NCBI GenBank assembly: GCA_963820315.1
Contig: CAWFZK010000003.1
Span: 1 to 64,000 of the forward strand
Origin: JACVRW01 sp963820315
GTDB lineage: Bacteria > Actinomycetota > Thermoleophilia > Solirubrobacterales > Thermoleophilaceae
Length of the DNA stretch: 64,000 nucleotides
Direction of reading: 5' to 3'
Each line of letters starts with the position of its first letter. Within the stretch, counting starts at the first letter, position 1. Below the pieces are notes generated by a model, which did no database searches, was not told where the DNA came from, and saw only the letters and a program-made list of their open reading frames with translations. Shown one piece after another: positions 42,475 through 50,365 of this stretch. A program made the translations under genes and the position numbers.

Positions 42475-43241
42475 CCCTGATCGCCCTCGCCGCGGTCCTC
42501 GTGGGCTGCGGCCGCAGCTCCTCGCAGCCCGCCGAGGAGGGCGGTTCGGCGGCGGAAGCCTCCGCCGGCGAGGTCGTGCTCACCCCCGAGAGCGCGCGTG
42601 CGGCGCGCGAGCAGCTTCCCGAGGAGACGCAGGCGGCCGCGCGCTCGCGCGCCCAGGTGGTCGAGCTACAGGGGGCGGGATCTCAGGGCGCGCCGGACGG
42701 GAACCCGCGCGCCGACGCCCCGAGCCCGGGCGCGCCGACCGACGCCGAGGTGCGCACCGAGCTGCGCGAGGCCCGCGCCGCGCTTGCGAACTTCAAGAAG
42801 CACCTCAACACGACCGCCTTCCTGCAGACGGGCAAGCGCGCGCGGGTGCTGCCCGACGGCACGGCGGTCGCGCCCGAGAACGCACCCGACATCGTCAAGC
42901 GCGTGATCCTCGCCGGCAACGAGATCGCGAAGTTCCCCTACAAGTGGGGCGGCGGCCACGGCGCCTGGCGCGACAACGGCTACGACTGCTCGGGCTCGGT
43001 CTCGTTCGCGCTGGCGGGCGCCGGGCTACTGGACAGCCCGCTCACGTCGGGCGGCTTCCTGAACTACGGGCGGCCGGGCCCGGGGCGCTGGATCACGATC
43101 TACACGAACTACGGGCACGTCTGGATGGTCGTGGCCGGGCTGCGCTTCGACACGAGCGGCCAGGGCCGCGCCGGGACGCGCTGGCAGGCGGAGCCGGCGT
43201 CGACCTCAGGCTTCGCGGTGCGTCACATCCCCGGGTTGTAG
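42435..43241 (+). CDS. NlpC/P60-like lipoprotein
   Basis: About 268 residues. HYLVALIALAAVLVGCGRSS is a signal peptide with lipobox LVGC. An acidic, Ala-rich linker follows, then a domain from about residue 150 with FPYKWGGGHGAWRDNGYDCSGSVS-type sequence, the Cys of an NlpC/P60 papain-like fold, and the His in TNYGHVWMVVAG. It may cleave peptidoglycan peptides at the cell surface. GTG at 42435 overlaps DUF1244; no better start precedes the signal peptide. Confidence 0.8.
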   Translation: MEVKAPNRAHYLVALIALAAVLVGCGRSSSQPAEEGGSAAEASAGEVVLTPESARAAREQLPEETQAAARSRAQVVELQGAGSQGAPDGNPRADAPSPGAPTDAEVRTELREARAALANFKKHLNTTAFLQTGKRARVLPDGTAVAPENAPDIVKRVILAGNEIAKFPYKWGGGHGAWRDNGYDCSGSVSFALAGAGLLDSPLTSGGFLNYGRPGPGRWITIYTNYGHVWMVVAGLRFDTSGQGRAGTRWQAEPASTSGFAVRHIPGL

Positions 43242-43693
43242 GGCGGCGCCTCGCCCCAGCCCCAGTGCGGCACGGGCGCCTCGAGCGGCGGCGTCGCGTC
43301 GCGCTGCGAGTTGGCGACGGCGAGCCGCGTGCCCCACTCGATGTAGGCGACGAAGGCCGAGCGGAACTCCGGGTCGGCCGGCAGCTCGGCCTCGTCCGCG
43401 GCGTCGCAGATCAGGCTGACCCAGCGCCGGCGCATCTCCTCGGTGAGCTGCCGGTTCAGGTGCTTGCGCACCATGTGCGCGTAGCCGCCGTGCTCCTCGG
43501 TGTAGAGCGGTGGGCCGCCGAACACCTCGCCGAGCCAGGTCGCCACGTGCTTCGGGTGCTCGCGGTCCATGTCGCGGAAGACCGGCTCGAGCAGCGGGTC
43601 CTCGCGCACCTTGCCGTAGAAGATCTCGGTGAGCCGCTCGAGCGCCTCGGCGCCGCCGGCCCAGTCGTACAGGGTGGGTGGTCCGTCGTTCAC
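43223..43693 (-). CDS. Truncated haemoglobin, group II (trHbO-like)
   Basis: 156 residues. TLYDWAGGAEALERLTEIFY opens the 2-over-2 globin fold with the B10 Tyr, HMVRKHLNRQLTEEMRRRW supplies the proximal His (RKH) and the group II Trp at G8, and the His/Pro-rich C-terminus is an extension. Group II members handle O2, NO or peroxide. GTG start overlaps the stop of the upstream S1C protease (GTGA). The last 19 bases overlap the convergent NlpC/P60 gene. Confidence 0.87.
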   Translation of the reverse strand: MNDGPPTLYDWAGGAEALERLTEIFYGKVREDPLLEPVFRDMDREHPKHVATWLGEVFGGPPLYTEEHGGYAHMVRKHLNRQLTEEMRRRWVSLICDAADEAELPADPEFRSAFVAYIEWGTRLAVANSQRDATPPLEAPVPHWGWGEAPPYNPGM

Positions 43694-44670
43694 AGGTCGA
43701 GCTCCGCCGGGGTCAGTTGCACGTGCTGCTCTCGTCCCGCCCGCAGCAGGCGCACCGTCACGGGGACGCCGATCCGGTCCGCCACCATCAGCCGCTGGAG
43801 GTCCTCGACGCGCTGGGTGCGGGCGCCGTCGACCGCCACGATCAGATCCTCCGCACGCAGGCCGGCGCGATCGGCCGGGCTGCCCGAGACCACCTCGACG
43901 ACCTCGATGCAGGAGCCCTGGCCGACCGTCTGGCGAGCCACCGGTGGCACCGGCCGCGGTCCGCCCGCTATGCCGAGGTAGGCGCGCCGCACGCGCCCGT
44001 CGGCCATCAGCTGGGAGATCACGCGCCCCGTCGCCTCGTTGATCGGGACGGCGAGGCCGAGGCCGACGCCCGCGACGGCCGTGTTGATGCCGACCACGCG
44101 GCCGCGGCTGTCCGCGAGCGCTCCGCCCGAGTTGCCCGGGTTGAGCGCGGCGTCGGTCTGAATCACGTTGTCGATGATGCGCTGCGCCCGGCGCGAGCGC
44201 GCGGGCAGCGAGCGGCCGAGTGCCGACACGACGCCGGCGGTGACCGAACCGCCCAGGCCGTTGGGGTTGCCGATCGCCACGACGAGCTGGCCGACCTTGA
44301 GGCGTTCGGCGTCGCCGAGCTCGGCGGGGGTGAGCGATTCGCCCTCGGCCCGCAGCAGCGCGAGGTCGGACAGCGGGTCGCGCCCGATCACCTCGAAGCG
44401 CTCCTCGCGCCCGTCGGAGAAGGTCGCCCGGCCGCGCGCGGCCGAACGCCCGACGACGTGCGCCGAGGTGACCAGGAAACCGTCCGGGGTGAGCGCCACC
44501 GCGCTGCCGGCGCCGGTCGGGACGCTGCCGGCGCGCGTGCGCCGCATCACCCGCAGGCTCGCCACCGAGGGGGCGAGCCGCTCGGCGACGGCGATCACCG
44601 CGCGCGAGTAGGCGTCGAGCGCATCGGTGTCGGCGTCGGCCAGCGGCTCGGCGACCCCGGCGGCGTTCAC
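43690..44670 (-). CDS. S1C (HtrA/DegP-like) serine protease with PDZ domain, cytoplasmic
   Basis: 326 residues. Protease domain with His in LVTSAHVVG, Asp in GRDPLSDLALLRAE and Ser in ALNPGNSGGALADSRGRVVG, then one PDZ domain near 235-320 (SCIEVVEVVSGSPADRAGLR). There is no signal peptide or membrane anchor, unlike most HtrA proteins, so it should act in the cytoplasm. GTG start is coupled by GTGA to a second S1C gene upstream. Likely role is protein quality control under stress (inference). Confidence 0.87.
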   Translation of the reverse strand: MNAAGVAEPLADADTDALDAYSRAVIAVAERLAPSVASLRVMRRTRAGSVPTGAGSAVALTPDGFLVTSAHVVGRSAARGRATFSDGREERFEVIGRDPLSDLALLRAEGESLTPAELGDAERLKVGQLVVAIGNPNGLGGSVTAGVVSALGRSLPARSRRAQRIIDNVIQTDAALNPGNSGGALADSRGRVVGINTAVAGVGLGLAVPINEATGRVISQLMADGRVRRAYLGIAGGPRPVPPVARQTVGQGSCIEVVEVVSGSPADRAGLRAEDLIVAVDGARTQRVEDLQRLMVADRIGVPVTVRLLRAGREQHVQLTPAELDL

Positions 44671-45572
44671 GCGGCCTCCCGGTCCGCCGCGAAGCTCGCC
44701 GTGACGGTGCGCTCGTCGGTGCCGCGCACGACCGTCAGCTCGAGCTTGCCGCCGGCGGGCGGCAGCTCGTCGAGCACGCCGTAGAGCGCGTCGACGCCGC
44801 CGATCTCGCGCCCGCCCGCCGCGACGATCAGGTCGCCGCGCTCGATGCCGGCCCGGCCGGCCGGGCCGTCTTCCTCCACGGCGCGGACGAGCAGGCCGTC
44901 GCGCTCGGGCAGCCCGACCGCGCGGCGCATGCGACGGGCCGCGCGCGGCGGGGCCACCGCCACGCCGAGCCGGTGCGCCACGGGCGCCTCGCCGCGGGCG
45001 AGCAGGAGCACGCGCTCCCTCGCCACGGCGTTCGCGGGCGCGGCCAGGATCAGCCCGCCGTCGAGCCGGATGCTGTTGATGCCGAGCAGGTTGCCGGCGG
45101 CGTCGACGAGCGGCCCGCCGGAGGAGCCGCGCGGGAGCGGGGCGGTGTGCTCGATCGCACCGCGGACGCGCCTGCCGCGCGGACCGCGGAAGCTGCGCGG
45201 CTCGGCCGACACGAAGCCGAGCGTCGCCCTCAGGCCGCGGCCGCCGGGGTTGGCGAGCGCGACCACCGCGCTCCCGATACCGGGCTCTTCCGCGGGCTCC
45301 CAGGTCACCGCCGGGGCGTCGCCGGTCGTCACCGACAGCACCGCCAGCCCGAGGTCCGGGTCGACGCCCGCGACCTCCGCGGTCGCGCGGCTGCCGTCCG
45401 GCAGGACGACCGTCTGCTCCTCGCGGCGCAGGTTGTGGGCGGCTGTCAGCACCTGCCCCTCGGCGATCACGACACCGGATCCGAGCCCCCAGCCGCGTCC
45501 GAGCCCCACCACCGAGGGCCCTACGCGCGCGGCCACCTCGGCGATCGCGTCCTGCTGCTCCTGAACTGCCAT
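44667..45572 (-). CDS. S1C-type serine protease with PDZ domain, cytoplasmic
   Basis: 301 residues. Catalytic His in VLTAAHNLRREEQ, Asp in GVDPDLGLAVLSV and Ser in PLPRGSSGGPLVDAAGNLLG, followed by one PDZ domain (RDGLLVRAVEEDGPAGRAGI). It has no signal peptide or anchor. It is clearly diverged from the neighbouring S1C protein. It is first gene of the operon with the second protease and the truncated globin, and faces the HxlR gene across a palindromic site. Confidence 0.87.
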   Translation of the reverse strand: MAVQEQQDAIAEVAARVGPSVVGLGRGWGLGSGVVIAEGQVLTAAHNLRREEQTVVLPDGSRATAEVAGVDPDLGLAVLSVTTGDAPAVTWEPAEEPGIGSAVVALANPGGRGLRATLGFVSAEPRSFRGPRGRRVRGAIEHTAPLPRGSSGGPLVDAAGNLLGINSIRLDGGLILAAPANAVARERVLLLARGEAPVAHRLGVAVAPPRAARRMRRAVGLPERDGLLVRAVEEDGPAGRAGIERGDLIVAAGGREIGGVDALYGVLDELPPAGGKLELTVVRGTDERTVTASFAADREAA

Positions 45573-45588
45573 CTCACGCCTCCGCGTC

Positions 45589-45613
45589 AGTCACTTGCAA
45601 ATTGCTAGCGACT
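45589..45613. promoter_or_regulatory. 25-base palindromic operator between the S1C operon and HxlR
   Basis: AGTCACTTGCAA and TTGCTAGCGACT form arms around a central A, with 10 of 12 positions complementary. The symmetrical core is GCAA/TTGC, similar to sites bound by HxlR/MarR-type repressors. A TATACA box at 45613-45618 overlaps its right end, so binding could block transcription of the HxlR gene. Confidence 0.6.
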
Positions 45614-45646
45614 ATACACAGCCGTCCGCTGTGCCACGATTGACCC

Positions 45647-46066
45647 GTGGCCGAGACCCCGAACCCGCTTGCGGCGGCGCTGGATGCCGTCGGCGACCGC
45701 TGGACGCTCCTGATCGTCGAGGCGCTGCTCGACGGCCCACGGCGCTTCGGCGACCTGCAGGACGAGCTGCCGCGGATCGCGCCGAACGTCCTCAGCCAGC
45801 GCCTGCGCCGGCTCGAGGGCGACGGCCTCGTGGTCGCACAGCCGTACTCGGAGCGCCCGCAGCGCTTCGTCTACGAGCTGACCGCCTCCGGGCACGAGCT
45901 CGCGGGGGCGCTGCGCCTGCTCGCCGACTGGGGTGCGCGCCATCGGGAGGGTGCCGAGGCGCCGCGCCACGAGGCATGCGGGACGCCGGTCGAGGCCCAC
46001 TGGTGGTGCCCGACCTGCGAGCGCCCGGTCGACGGCGAGGACGCCGCAGACCTTCACTACGCGTAG
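45647..46066 (+). CDS. HxlR-family transcriptional regulator with cysteine-rich C-terminal tail
   Basis: 139 residues. The winged HTH is standard HxlR (AVGDRWTLLIVEALLDGPRR, NVLSQRLRRLEGDGLVVAQP). After the usual end near residue 105 comes a tail with three Cys (HEACGTPV and WWCPTCERPV) resembling a small zinc ribbon. HxlR proteins such as HypR and YodB sense electrophiles or disulfide stress through Cys, so a redox or zinc sensor role is possible (inference). GTG start. Divergent from the S1C operon with the palindrome between. Confidence 0.85.
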   Translation: MAETPNPLAAALDAVGDRWTLLIVEALLDGPRRFGDLQDELPRIAPNVLSQRLRRLEGDGLVVAQPYSERPQRFVYELTASGHELAGALRLLADWGARHREGAEAPRHEACGTPVEAHWWCPTCERPVDGEDAADLHYA

Positions 46067-46127
46067 CGCTGAAGGCGGCCTTGCGCAGGGCATTTGTGCT
46101 CGTGGCGGGTGCTACCTTCCGCCGTTC

Positions 46128-46628
46128 GTGGATGACGAGCCCACACGCCGTCTGGAGCCCGGACGGCCACCGGGCGGGTCGGGTCGCCCCCCGGACCGGG
46201 AATCCGACGCTGTCTACAAACGACGGCGGCTGATCGCCGTCGGGGTCTTCGCTGCCCTCTTTGTGCTGTTGATCGTGGTGATCGCGACCGCCGGCGGCGG
46301 CGACGACGAGCCGAGCGACGCGCCCGCCGATCTGGGCGTGCCGACGACGACCCTCGAGTCCCAGGACCGCGACTCCGACCGCACCGACACCGAGACGGAG
46401 ACGACCGACACGGAGACGGAGTCGGCTGACGGCACCGGCGGAGGCGTGACGCCAACCCCGGTGACCCCGCCCGCCACGGGCGACGGCACCACGGGTGGGG
46501 GCACGGTCACGCCCACGCCGCCCGCGACCCCGCCGGCGCAGCAGGGCGGCGGCGAGGGCGCGCCCGCCAACCCGACTCCTCCGCAGACGGGCGAGGGCGG
46601 CGGCGCCGTGGCGCCGCCGGGCGACTAG
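46128..46628 (+). CDS. Hypothetical membrane protein with low-complexity tail
   Basis: 166 residues: a charged cytoplasmic N-terminus (DDEPTRRLEPGRPPGG), one membrane segment (RLIAVGVFAALFVLLIVVIA), then about 100 residues dominated by Thr, Pro, Gly, Glu and Asp (TDTETETTDTETESADGTGG). Likely an extracellular stalk or wall-spanning tether. GTG at 46128 has a TACCTT box nine bases upstream. The stop is shared with arfB (CTAG). Confidence 0.62.
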   Translation: MDDEPTRRLEPGRPPGGSGRPPDRESDAVYKRRRLIAVGVFAALFVLLIVVIATAGGGDDEPSDAPADLGVPTTTLESQDRDSDRTDTETETTDTETESADGTGGGVTPTPVTPPATGDGTTGGGTVTPTPPATPPAQQGGGEGAPANPTPPQTGEGGGAVAPPGD

Positions 46629-47038
46629 CCCTCGTCGAGCGGTCGCCGGCGCATCCGCTTGACCTCGCCCCGGCGGCGCTTGCCCTCGAGCCGCCGGCGC
46701 CGCGACGTGCCCGTGGGCTTGGTGGCGCGGCGCTGCTTCGGGACGATCAAGGCGGACTCGAGCCGGGCCCGCATGCGCTCGAGCGCGAGCTCGCGGTTGC
46801 GCGTCTGGCTGCGCGTGTCCTGCGCCACCGTGCGGACGACCGGGCCGAGCCGTGCGCTGAGGCGGCGCTTCTGCTCGTCATCCAGGGAGCGGGATGCCTC
46901 GACGTCGAAGACCGCCTCGACACGCGAGGCGGTGACGTTCGCGTGCTGCCCGCCCGGGCCCGACGAGCGGCTCGTGCGCAGCTCTATCTCGGAGAGCGGT
47001 ACCTCCGCGCCACGGCCGATGAGGAGTGGGTCCTCCAT
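46625..47038 (-). CDS. arfB: Alternative ribosome-rescue factor ArfB (peptidyl-tRNA hydrolase)
   Basis: 137 residues. The catalytic GGQ motif is in RTSRSSGPGGQHANVTASRV, and the C-terminal ~40 residues are strongly basic (LEGKRRRGEVKRMRRR), as needed to insert into the empty mRNA channel. It frees peptides from stalled ribosomes lacking a stop codon. ATG at 47038. The 5' end overlaps the small upstream frame by 55 bases. Confidence 0.9.
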   Translation of the reverse strand: MEDPLLIGRGAEVPLSEIELRTSRSSGPGGQHANVTASRVEAVFDVEASRSLDDEQKRRLSARLGPVVRTVAQDTRSQTRNRELALERMRARLESALIVPKQRRATKPTGTSRRRRLEGKRRRGEVKRMRRRPLDEG

Positions 47039-47169
47039 GGCCGCAGGAAGCTAGCGCGAGGCGAGCGCCGCCGGCGTCCGCGCCATTCGCGCAGGGTCTG
47101 GCCGTCGGGCACGTCGCACTCGAGCGGGAGGAATGCCTGGTCGCGCACTGTCTCGGTGATGGCGGTCAT
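46984..47169 (-). CDS. Small hypothetical protein, relative of the one at 30569-30751
   Basis: 61 residues. TAITETVRDQAFLPLECDVP followed by DGQTLREWRGRRRR carries the same core (acidic, [I/V]P-x-G-x-TL-x-E-aromatic, basic tail) as the small protein at 30569-30751. The last ~20 residues overlap arfB and are probably not constrained. Its existence rests on this similarity and its position just upstream of arfB. Confidence 0.5.
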   Translation of the reverse strand: MTAITETVRDQAFLPLECDVPDGQTLREWRGRRRRSPRASFLRPWRTHSSSAVARRYRSPR

Positions 47170-47214
47170 GCCCCTCCAACCGCCCCGTTCGCGCTGAATT
47201 ACGGCGTTCCTGCG

Positions 47215-47220
47215 TAGGCT
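47215..47220 (+). promoter_or_regulatory. -10-like box, leaderless spacing
   Basis: TAGGCT lies eight bases before the ATG of the PfkB gene, with no Shine-Dalgarno sequence. Confidence 0.4.
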
Positions 47221-47228
47221 GCCCGCCC

Positions 47229-48053
47229 ATGCGCGTCGCGGTCGTGGGTCATGTCGAGTGGGTCGAGTTCGCCGTGGTCGAGCGGATGCCCGAGCCGGGC
47301 GAGATCGTCCACGCCTCCGAGGTCTTCCAGGAGCCCGCGGGCGGCGGCGGCGTGGCGGCGGTGCAGCTCTCCAAGCTCGCCGGCGCTTCGACCTTCTTCA
47401 CCGCGCTCGGCGACGACGAGGCCGGCCATCGCTCGGAGCGCCGGCTGACTGAGCTGGGCCCGGACGTGCGGGCCGTCTTCCGGCCGGAGTCGCAGCGACG
47501 TGGCTTCGTCCACCTCGACGGCGACGGCGAGCGCACCATCACCGTCCTCGGCCCGCGTCTCGGGCCGCGCGGCGACGACACGCTGCCGTGGGAGCTCCTC
47601 GACGAGACCGATGCCGTCTACCTCACGGCCGGCGACGCCGAGGCAATCCGCCACGCCCGCCGGGCGCGCGTGCTCGTGGCGAGCGCCCGTGCGCTGCCAA
47701 CGCTCTCAGGCTCGGGAGTCGAGCTCGACGTGCTCGTGGCGAGCGGCAAGGACGCCGGCGAGCGCTACGAGGCCGGTCAGCTCGACCCGGCGCCCCGCTT
47801 CGTGGTCCGCACGATGGGCGCCGCCGGCGGCAGCTGGGAAACGCCGGACGGCTCGCAGGGGGACTGGGAGTCGACTCCGCTGCCCGGCCCGCTCGTGGAC
47901 GTGTTCGGCTGCGGTGACAGCTTCGCCGCGGGGCTCACCTACGGACTGGGTGAGACCGGGGACATCGCGCAGGCGGTGCGGGTAGCGGCGCGTTGCGGGG
48001 CGGCGTGCGCGACCGGCCGCGGGCCCTACGAGGGACAGCTGCGCCTGGCCTAG
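47229..48053 (+). CDS. PfkB-family carbohydrate kinase
   Basis: 274 residues. The N-terminal AGGGGVAAVQLSKLAGASTF and the C-terminal signature VDVFGCGDSFAAGLTYGLGE, with the catalytic Asp in GCGDSF, define a ribokinase-like sugar or nucleoside kinase. It is somewhat shorter than ribokinase (about 305). Substrate not predictable. Its stop is shared with the convergent rhodanese gene (CTAG). Confidence 0.88.
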   Translation: MRVAVVGHVEWVEFAVVERMPEPGEIVHASEVFQEPAGGGGVAAVQLSKLAGASTFFTALGDDEAGHRSERRLTELGPDVRAVFRPESQRRGFVHLDGDGERTITVLGPRLGPRGDDTLPWELLDETDAVYLTAGDAEAIRHARRARVLVASARALPTLSGSGVELDVLVASGKDAGERYEAGQLDPAPRFVVRTMGAAGGSWETPDGSQGDWESTPLPGPLVDVFGCGDSFAAGLTYGLGETGDIAQAVRVAARCGAACATGRGPYEGQLRLA

Positions 48054-48388
48054 TGGTGCGCGACCGAGCCGTCCTCCGGCTCGATCGGCAGCCCGCCGTC
48101 GACCCAGGCGAGCAGCCCGCCGTCGAGGTTGTAGGCCTCGAAGCCGGCGGCGCGGAAGGCGCCGCTCGCCATCGCCGAGCGCTGTCCCGAGCGGCAGTAG
48201 AAGACGACCGGCCGCGCCTGGTCGAGCTCGCCCGCCTGCGCGGGCAGCTGCTCGAGCTCGATGTGGAGCGCGCCCTCGATGCGACCCGCCTCGACCTCCG
48301 CGGGCGTGCGCACGTCGACCAGCTGAGCGCCGCCATCGCGCACGAGCTCGGCGGCGCGGTTGGGGCTGATGTCCTCGTTCGCGCTCAT
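48050..48388 (-). CDS. Single-domain rhodanese-like protein
   Basis: 112 residues. VDVRTPAEVEAGRIEGALHI is the rhodanese CH2A-like start, and VVFYCRSGQRSAMASGAFRA holds the six-residue active-site loop with the catalytic Cys. It may carry persulfide sulfur or act as a sulfurtransferase. ATG at 48388. It is divergent from the SDR at 48447. Confidence 0.9.
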   Translation of the reverse strand: MSANEDISPNRAAELVRDGGAQLVDVRTPAEVEAGRIEGALHIELEQLPAQAGELDQARPVVFYCRSGQRSAMASGAFRAAGFEAYNLDGGLLAWVDGGLPIEPEDGSVAHH

Positions 48389-48433
48389 CTCCGCTGACGT
48401 TAACGACCTGCGCTTCGGCACTGACAGCTGGGT

Positions 48434-48439
48434 TAGGCT
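48434..48439 (+). promoter_or_regulatory. -10-like box, leaderless spacing
   Basis: TAGGCT lies seven bases before the ATG of the SDR gene at 48447. Confidence 0.4.
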
Positions 48440-48446
48440 GGCGCGC

Positions 48447-49406
48447 ATGGACGATTGGACCGTTCGCGGCAAGACCGTGTTCATCACCGGTGCGGCGCGC
48501 GGGCTCGGCGCCGAGACGGCGCGCCGGGTCGCGGCGCGCGGGGCAAACGTGGCGCTCGTGGGGCTCGAGCCAGAGGAGCTCGAGCGGGTGGCCGCGCAAT
48601 GCGGGACGAACGCTGCGTGGTTCGAATGCGACGTCACGGACTCTGAGGCGCTGGCCGCCGCCGTCGAGGGCACGATCGAGCGCTTCGGGAGCATCGACGT
48701 GTGCATGGCAAACGCGGGCATCGCCCCGATGGGAACGGTGCGCTCCACGGATCCCGACGCGTTCGAGCGCACCATCGAGATCAACCTGCTCGGCGTCTGG
48801 CGCACGGTCCGTGCCTGCCTCCCGCACGTGATCGAGCGCCAGGGCTACGTGCTCGTGATCGCCTCGCTGGCGGCCGCGATGCACGCTCCGGGCATGGCCG
48901 CCTACGCGGCGAGCAAGGCGGGCGCCGAGGCGTTCGGCAACTCGCTGCGGCAGGAGGTCAAGCACCTCGGCGTCGACGTCGGCGTCGGGTACTTCAGCTT
49001 CATCGACACCGACATGGTGCGCGGCGCGGACGCCCATCCCATGATCGGCGGTCTGCGGCACGAGATCTCACGCGGCCCCATCGGGAAGACCTATCCGCTC
49101 TCCGACGCCGGCCAGGCGATCGCCGACGGCATCGAGAAGCGCCGCCGCTGGATCGTGGTGCCGCCCTGGGCGCGCGCCCTGCTCGTGCTGCGCACGGCGC
49201 TGGCGCCGCTCGCGGAGCGCCGCAGCGGCGACTTCGCCGCCGAGGCAGACCGCCTCTTCGAGGCCGACGTGGCAGAGCGAGGCGCCGAGGCGGCCTCGAA
49301 GCCGGTGGGTCCGGGCGGACGAGGCGGCGGCGCGAGAGGCGACGCCGGCGGGCTGATCCCCGCTGCCACTGTGTCCCTTTGGTGTCGTCAGGCGACACCC
49401 AATTGA
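48447..49406 (+). CDS. Short-chain dehydrogenase/reductase
   Basis: 319 residues. Cofactor loop TGAARGLG, then ANAGIAPMGTVRS, then the catalytic Ser and Tyr-x-x-x-Lys in VIASLAAAMHA and AAYAASKAGAEAF. The last ~30 residues are Gly/Arg-rich and end in SLWCRQATPN, which is encoded by the hairpin at 49379-49402; the native C-terminus may have been altered by that element. Substrate unknown. Confidence 0.85.
   Translation: MDDWTVRGKTVFITGAARGLGAETARRVAARGANVALVGLEPEELERVAAQCGTNAAWFECDVTDSEALAAAVEGTIERFGSIDVCMANAGIAPMGTVRSTDPDAFERTIEINLLGVWRTVRACLPHVIERQGYVLVIASLAAAMHAPGMAAYAASKAGAEAFGNSLRQEVKHLGVDVGVGYFSFIDTDMVRGADAHPMIGGLRHEISRGPIGKTYPLSDAGQAIADGIEKRRRWIVVPPWARALLVLRTALAPLAERRSGDFAAEADRLFEADVAERGAEAASKPVGPGGRGGGARGDAGGLIPAATVSLWCRQATPN
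49379..49402. repeat. Hairpin at the 3' edge of the broken AbiEi/DUF559 gene
   Basis: TTGGTGTCG (49379-49387) pairs with CGACACCCAA (49393-49402) with one bulged C around a five-base loop. Its TGTCG/CGACA stem is shared with the hairpin at 50289-50313 on the other side of the gene. Confidence 0.55.
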
Positions 49407-50304
49407 GCACAGCGGCGGTAGAAGCAGGGTTCGGAGCTCCGCGAGCATCTGCCTCGGGGTGTCGAAGACGTCACCCCACGTGTAGCGGCGGAAGTCCTCG
49501 CCGCGCGCGTAGGCCTCTCGCTCGCGCCGGCGGTCCTGTTCCCAGGCGTGACGCGACGAGTGGTAGCGGTAGCTGTCGAGCTCCACGGTGAGCCGATGCT
49601 CTGGCCAGCGACAGTCGACGCGTCGGCCGCCGGCCGGCCGGTTCGTCACCGGTAGGGGCAGACCCTCTGCCCTCGAGCAGGAAGAGAAATTTCCTTTCGA
49701 GCCTGCTGAGGGTCACATGAACCTCGCCGCGGAGAACAGCGCGAAGCATGGCGGCGCCCTTGGCGTTCGGCCACTCGGCGAGCTCGGCCTCTACATCTCT
49801 GGGGGTGGCCCCGTACTTGACGCCGGCTTCATGGCAGGCCCGAGCAAGAGCCTCCCGGTCCAGGGCCGCGCAGATGTCGACCAACGTCCTGGCGACCGAG
49901 GTCACCGGTACGCCCCGGCATGAGATCGCGCGCACGGGCCGATGGATTGACCGACGTGTGACGACTCCCTTCACTCGCCGTCGTTTGACGCACGTGACCT
50001 CCGCTGCGGGAGGGGTGCCCTTCGTCAGCGCGAGAAGATGCGCCGCGGCCATTCCACTGAGGACGGCGCCATCGCCACAGGCAAGGACAGCAGCCAGGTA
50101 GCGGGCTTCGAGCGTCGGCGCACGGTGGCCGACGCGGTACACGCCCCGATGGACTTCGTAAAGAAGGCCGCTTCGGCGTCGCGACCTGATTTCCGCGGGC
50201 GTGATCCCGGCCGCAGTCATCCCGCGGTGGGTCACGAGGCCGTGGGCGTCGGTTGCCATCCGCGCAAGAGTTGCCTCCACCGTGGCCTCTTGATGTCGCA
50301 CCAC
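49403..50304 (-). pseudogene. AbiEi-type antitoxin / DUF559 domain protein, frameshifted
   Basis: The N-terminal part reads DAHGLVTHRGMTAAGITPAE and YEVHRGVYRVGHRAPTLEAR, the winged-helix AbiEi antitoxin domain, through LSRLERKFLFLLEGRG. One extra G near 49669 shifts the frame. The other frame gives LPLPVTNRPAGGRRVDCRWP, then HRLTVELDSYRYHSSRHAWE and RREREAYARGEDFRRYTWGD, a DUF559 (Vsr-like nuclease fold) end. After AELRTLL the frame reads through the hairpin and has no natural stop until 49068. Likely starts are ATG 50259 or GTG 50304. No partner toxin gene is adjacent. Confidence 0.72.
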
Positions 50305-50313
50305 GACACCAAG
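50289..50313. repeat. Hairpin at the 5' edge of the broken AbiEi/DUF559 gene
   Basis: CTTGATGTCG (50289-50298) pairs with CGACACCAAG (50304-50313) with one mismatch around a five-base loop. It matches the partner hairpin at 49379-49402 in loop size and in the TGTCG stem. Confidence 0.55.
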
Positions 50314-50365
50314 TGACCACGTTGCTCACATTCGCCCCGCCGCACCCACAGTTATCTTCACAACC

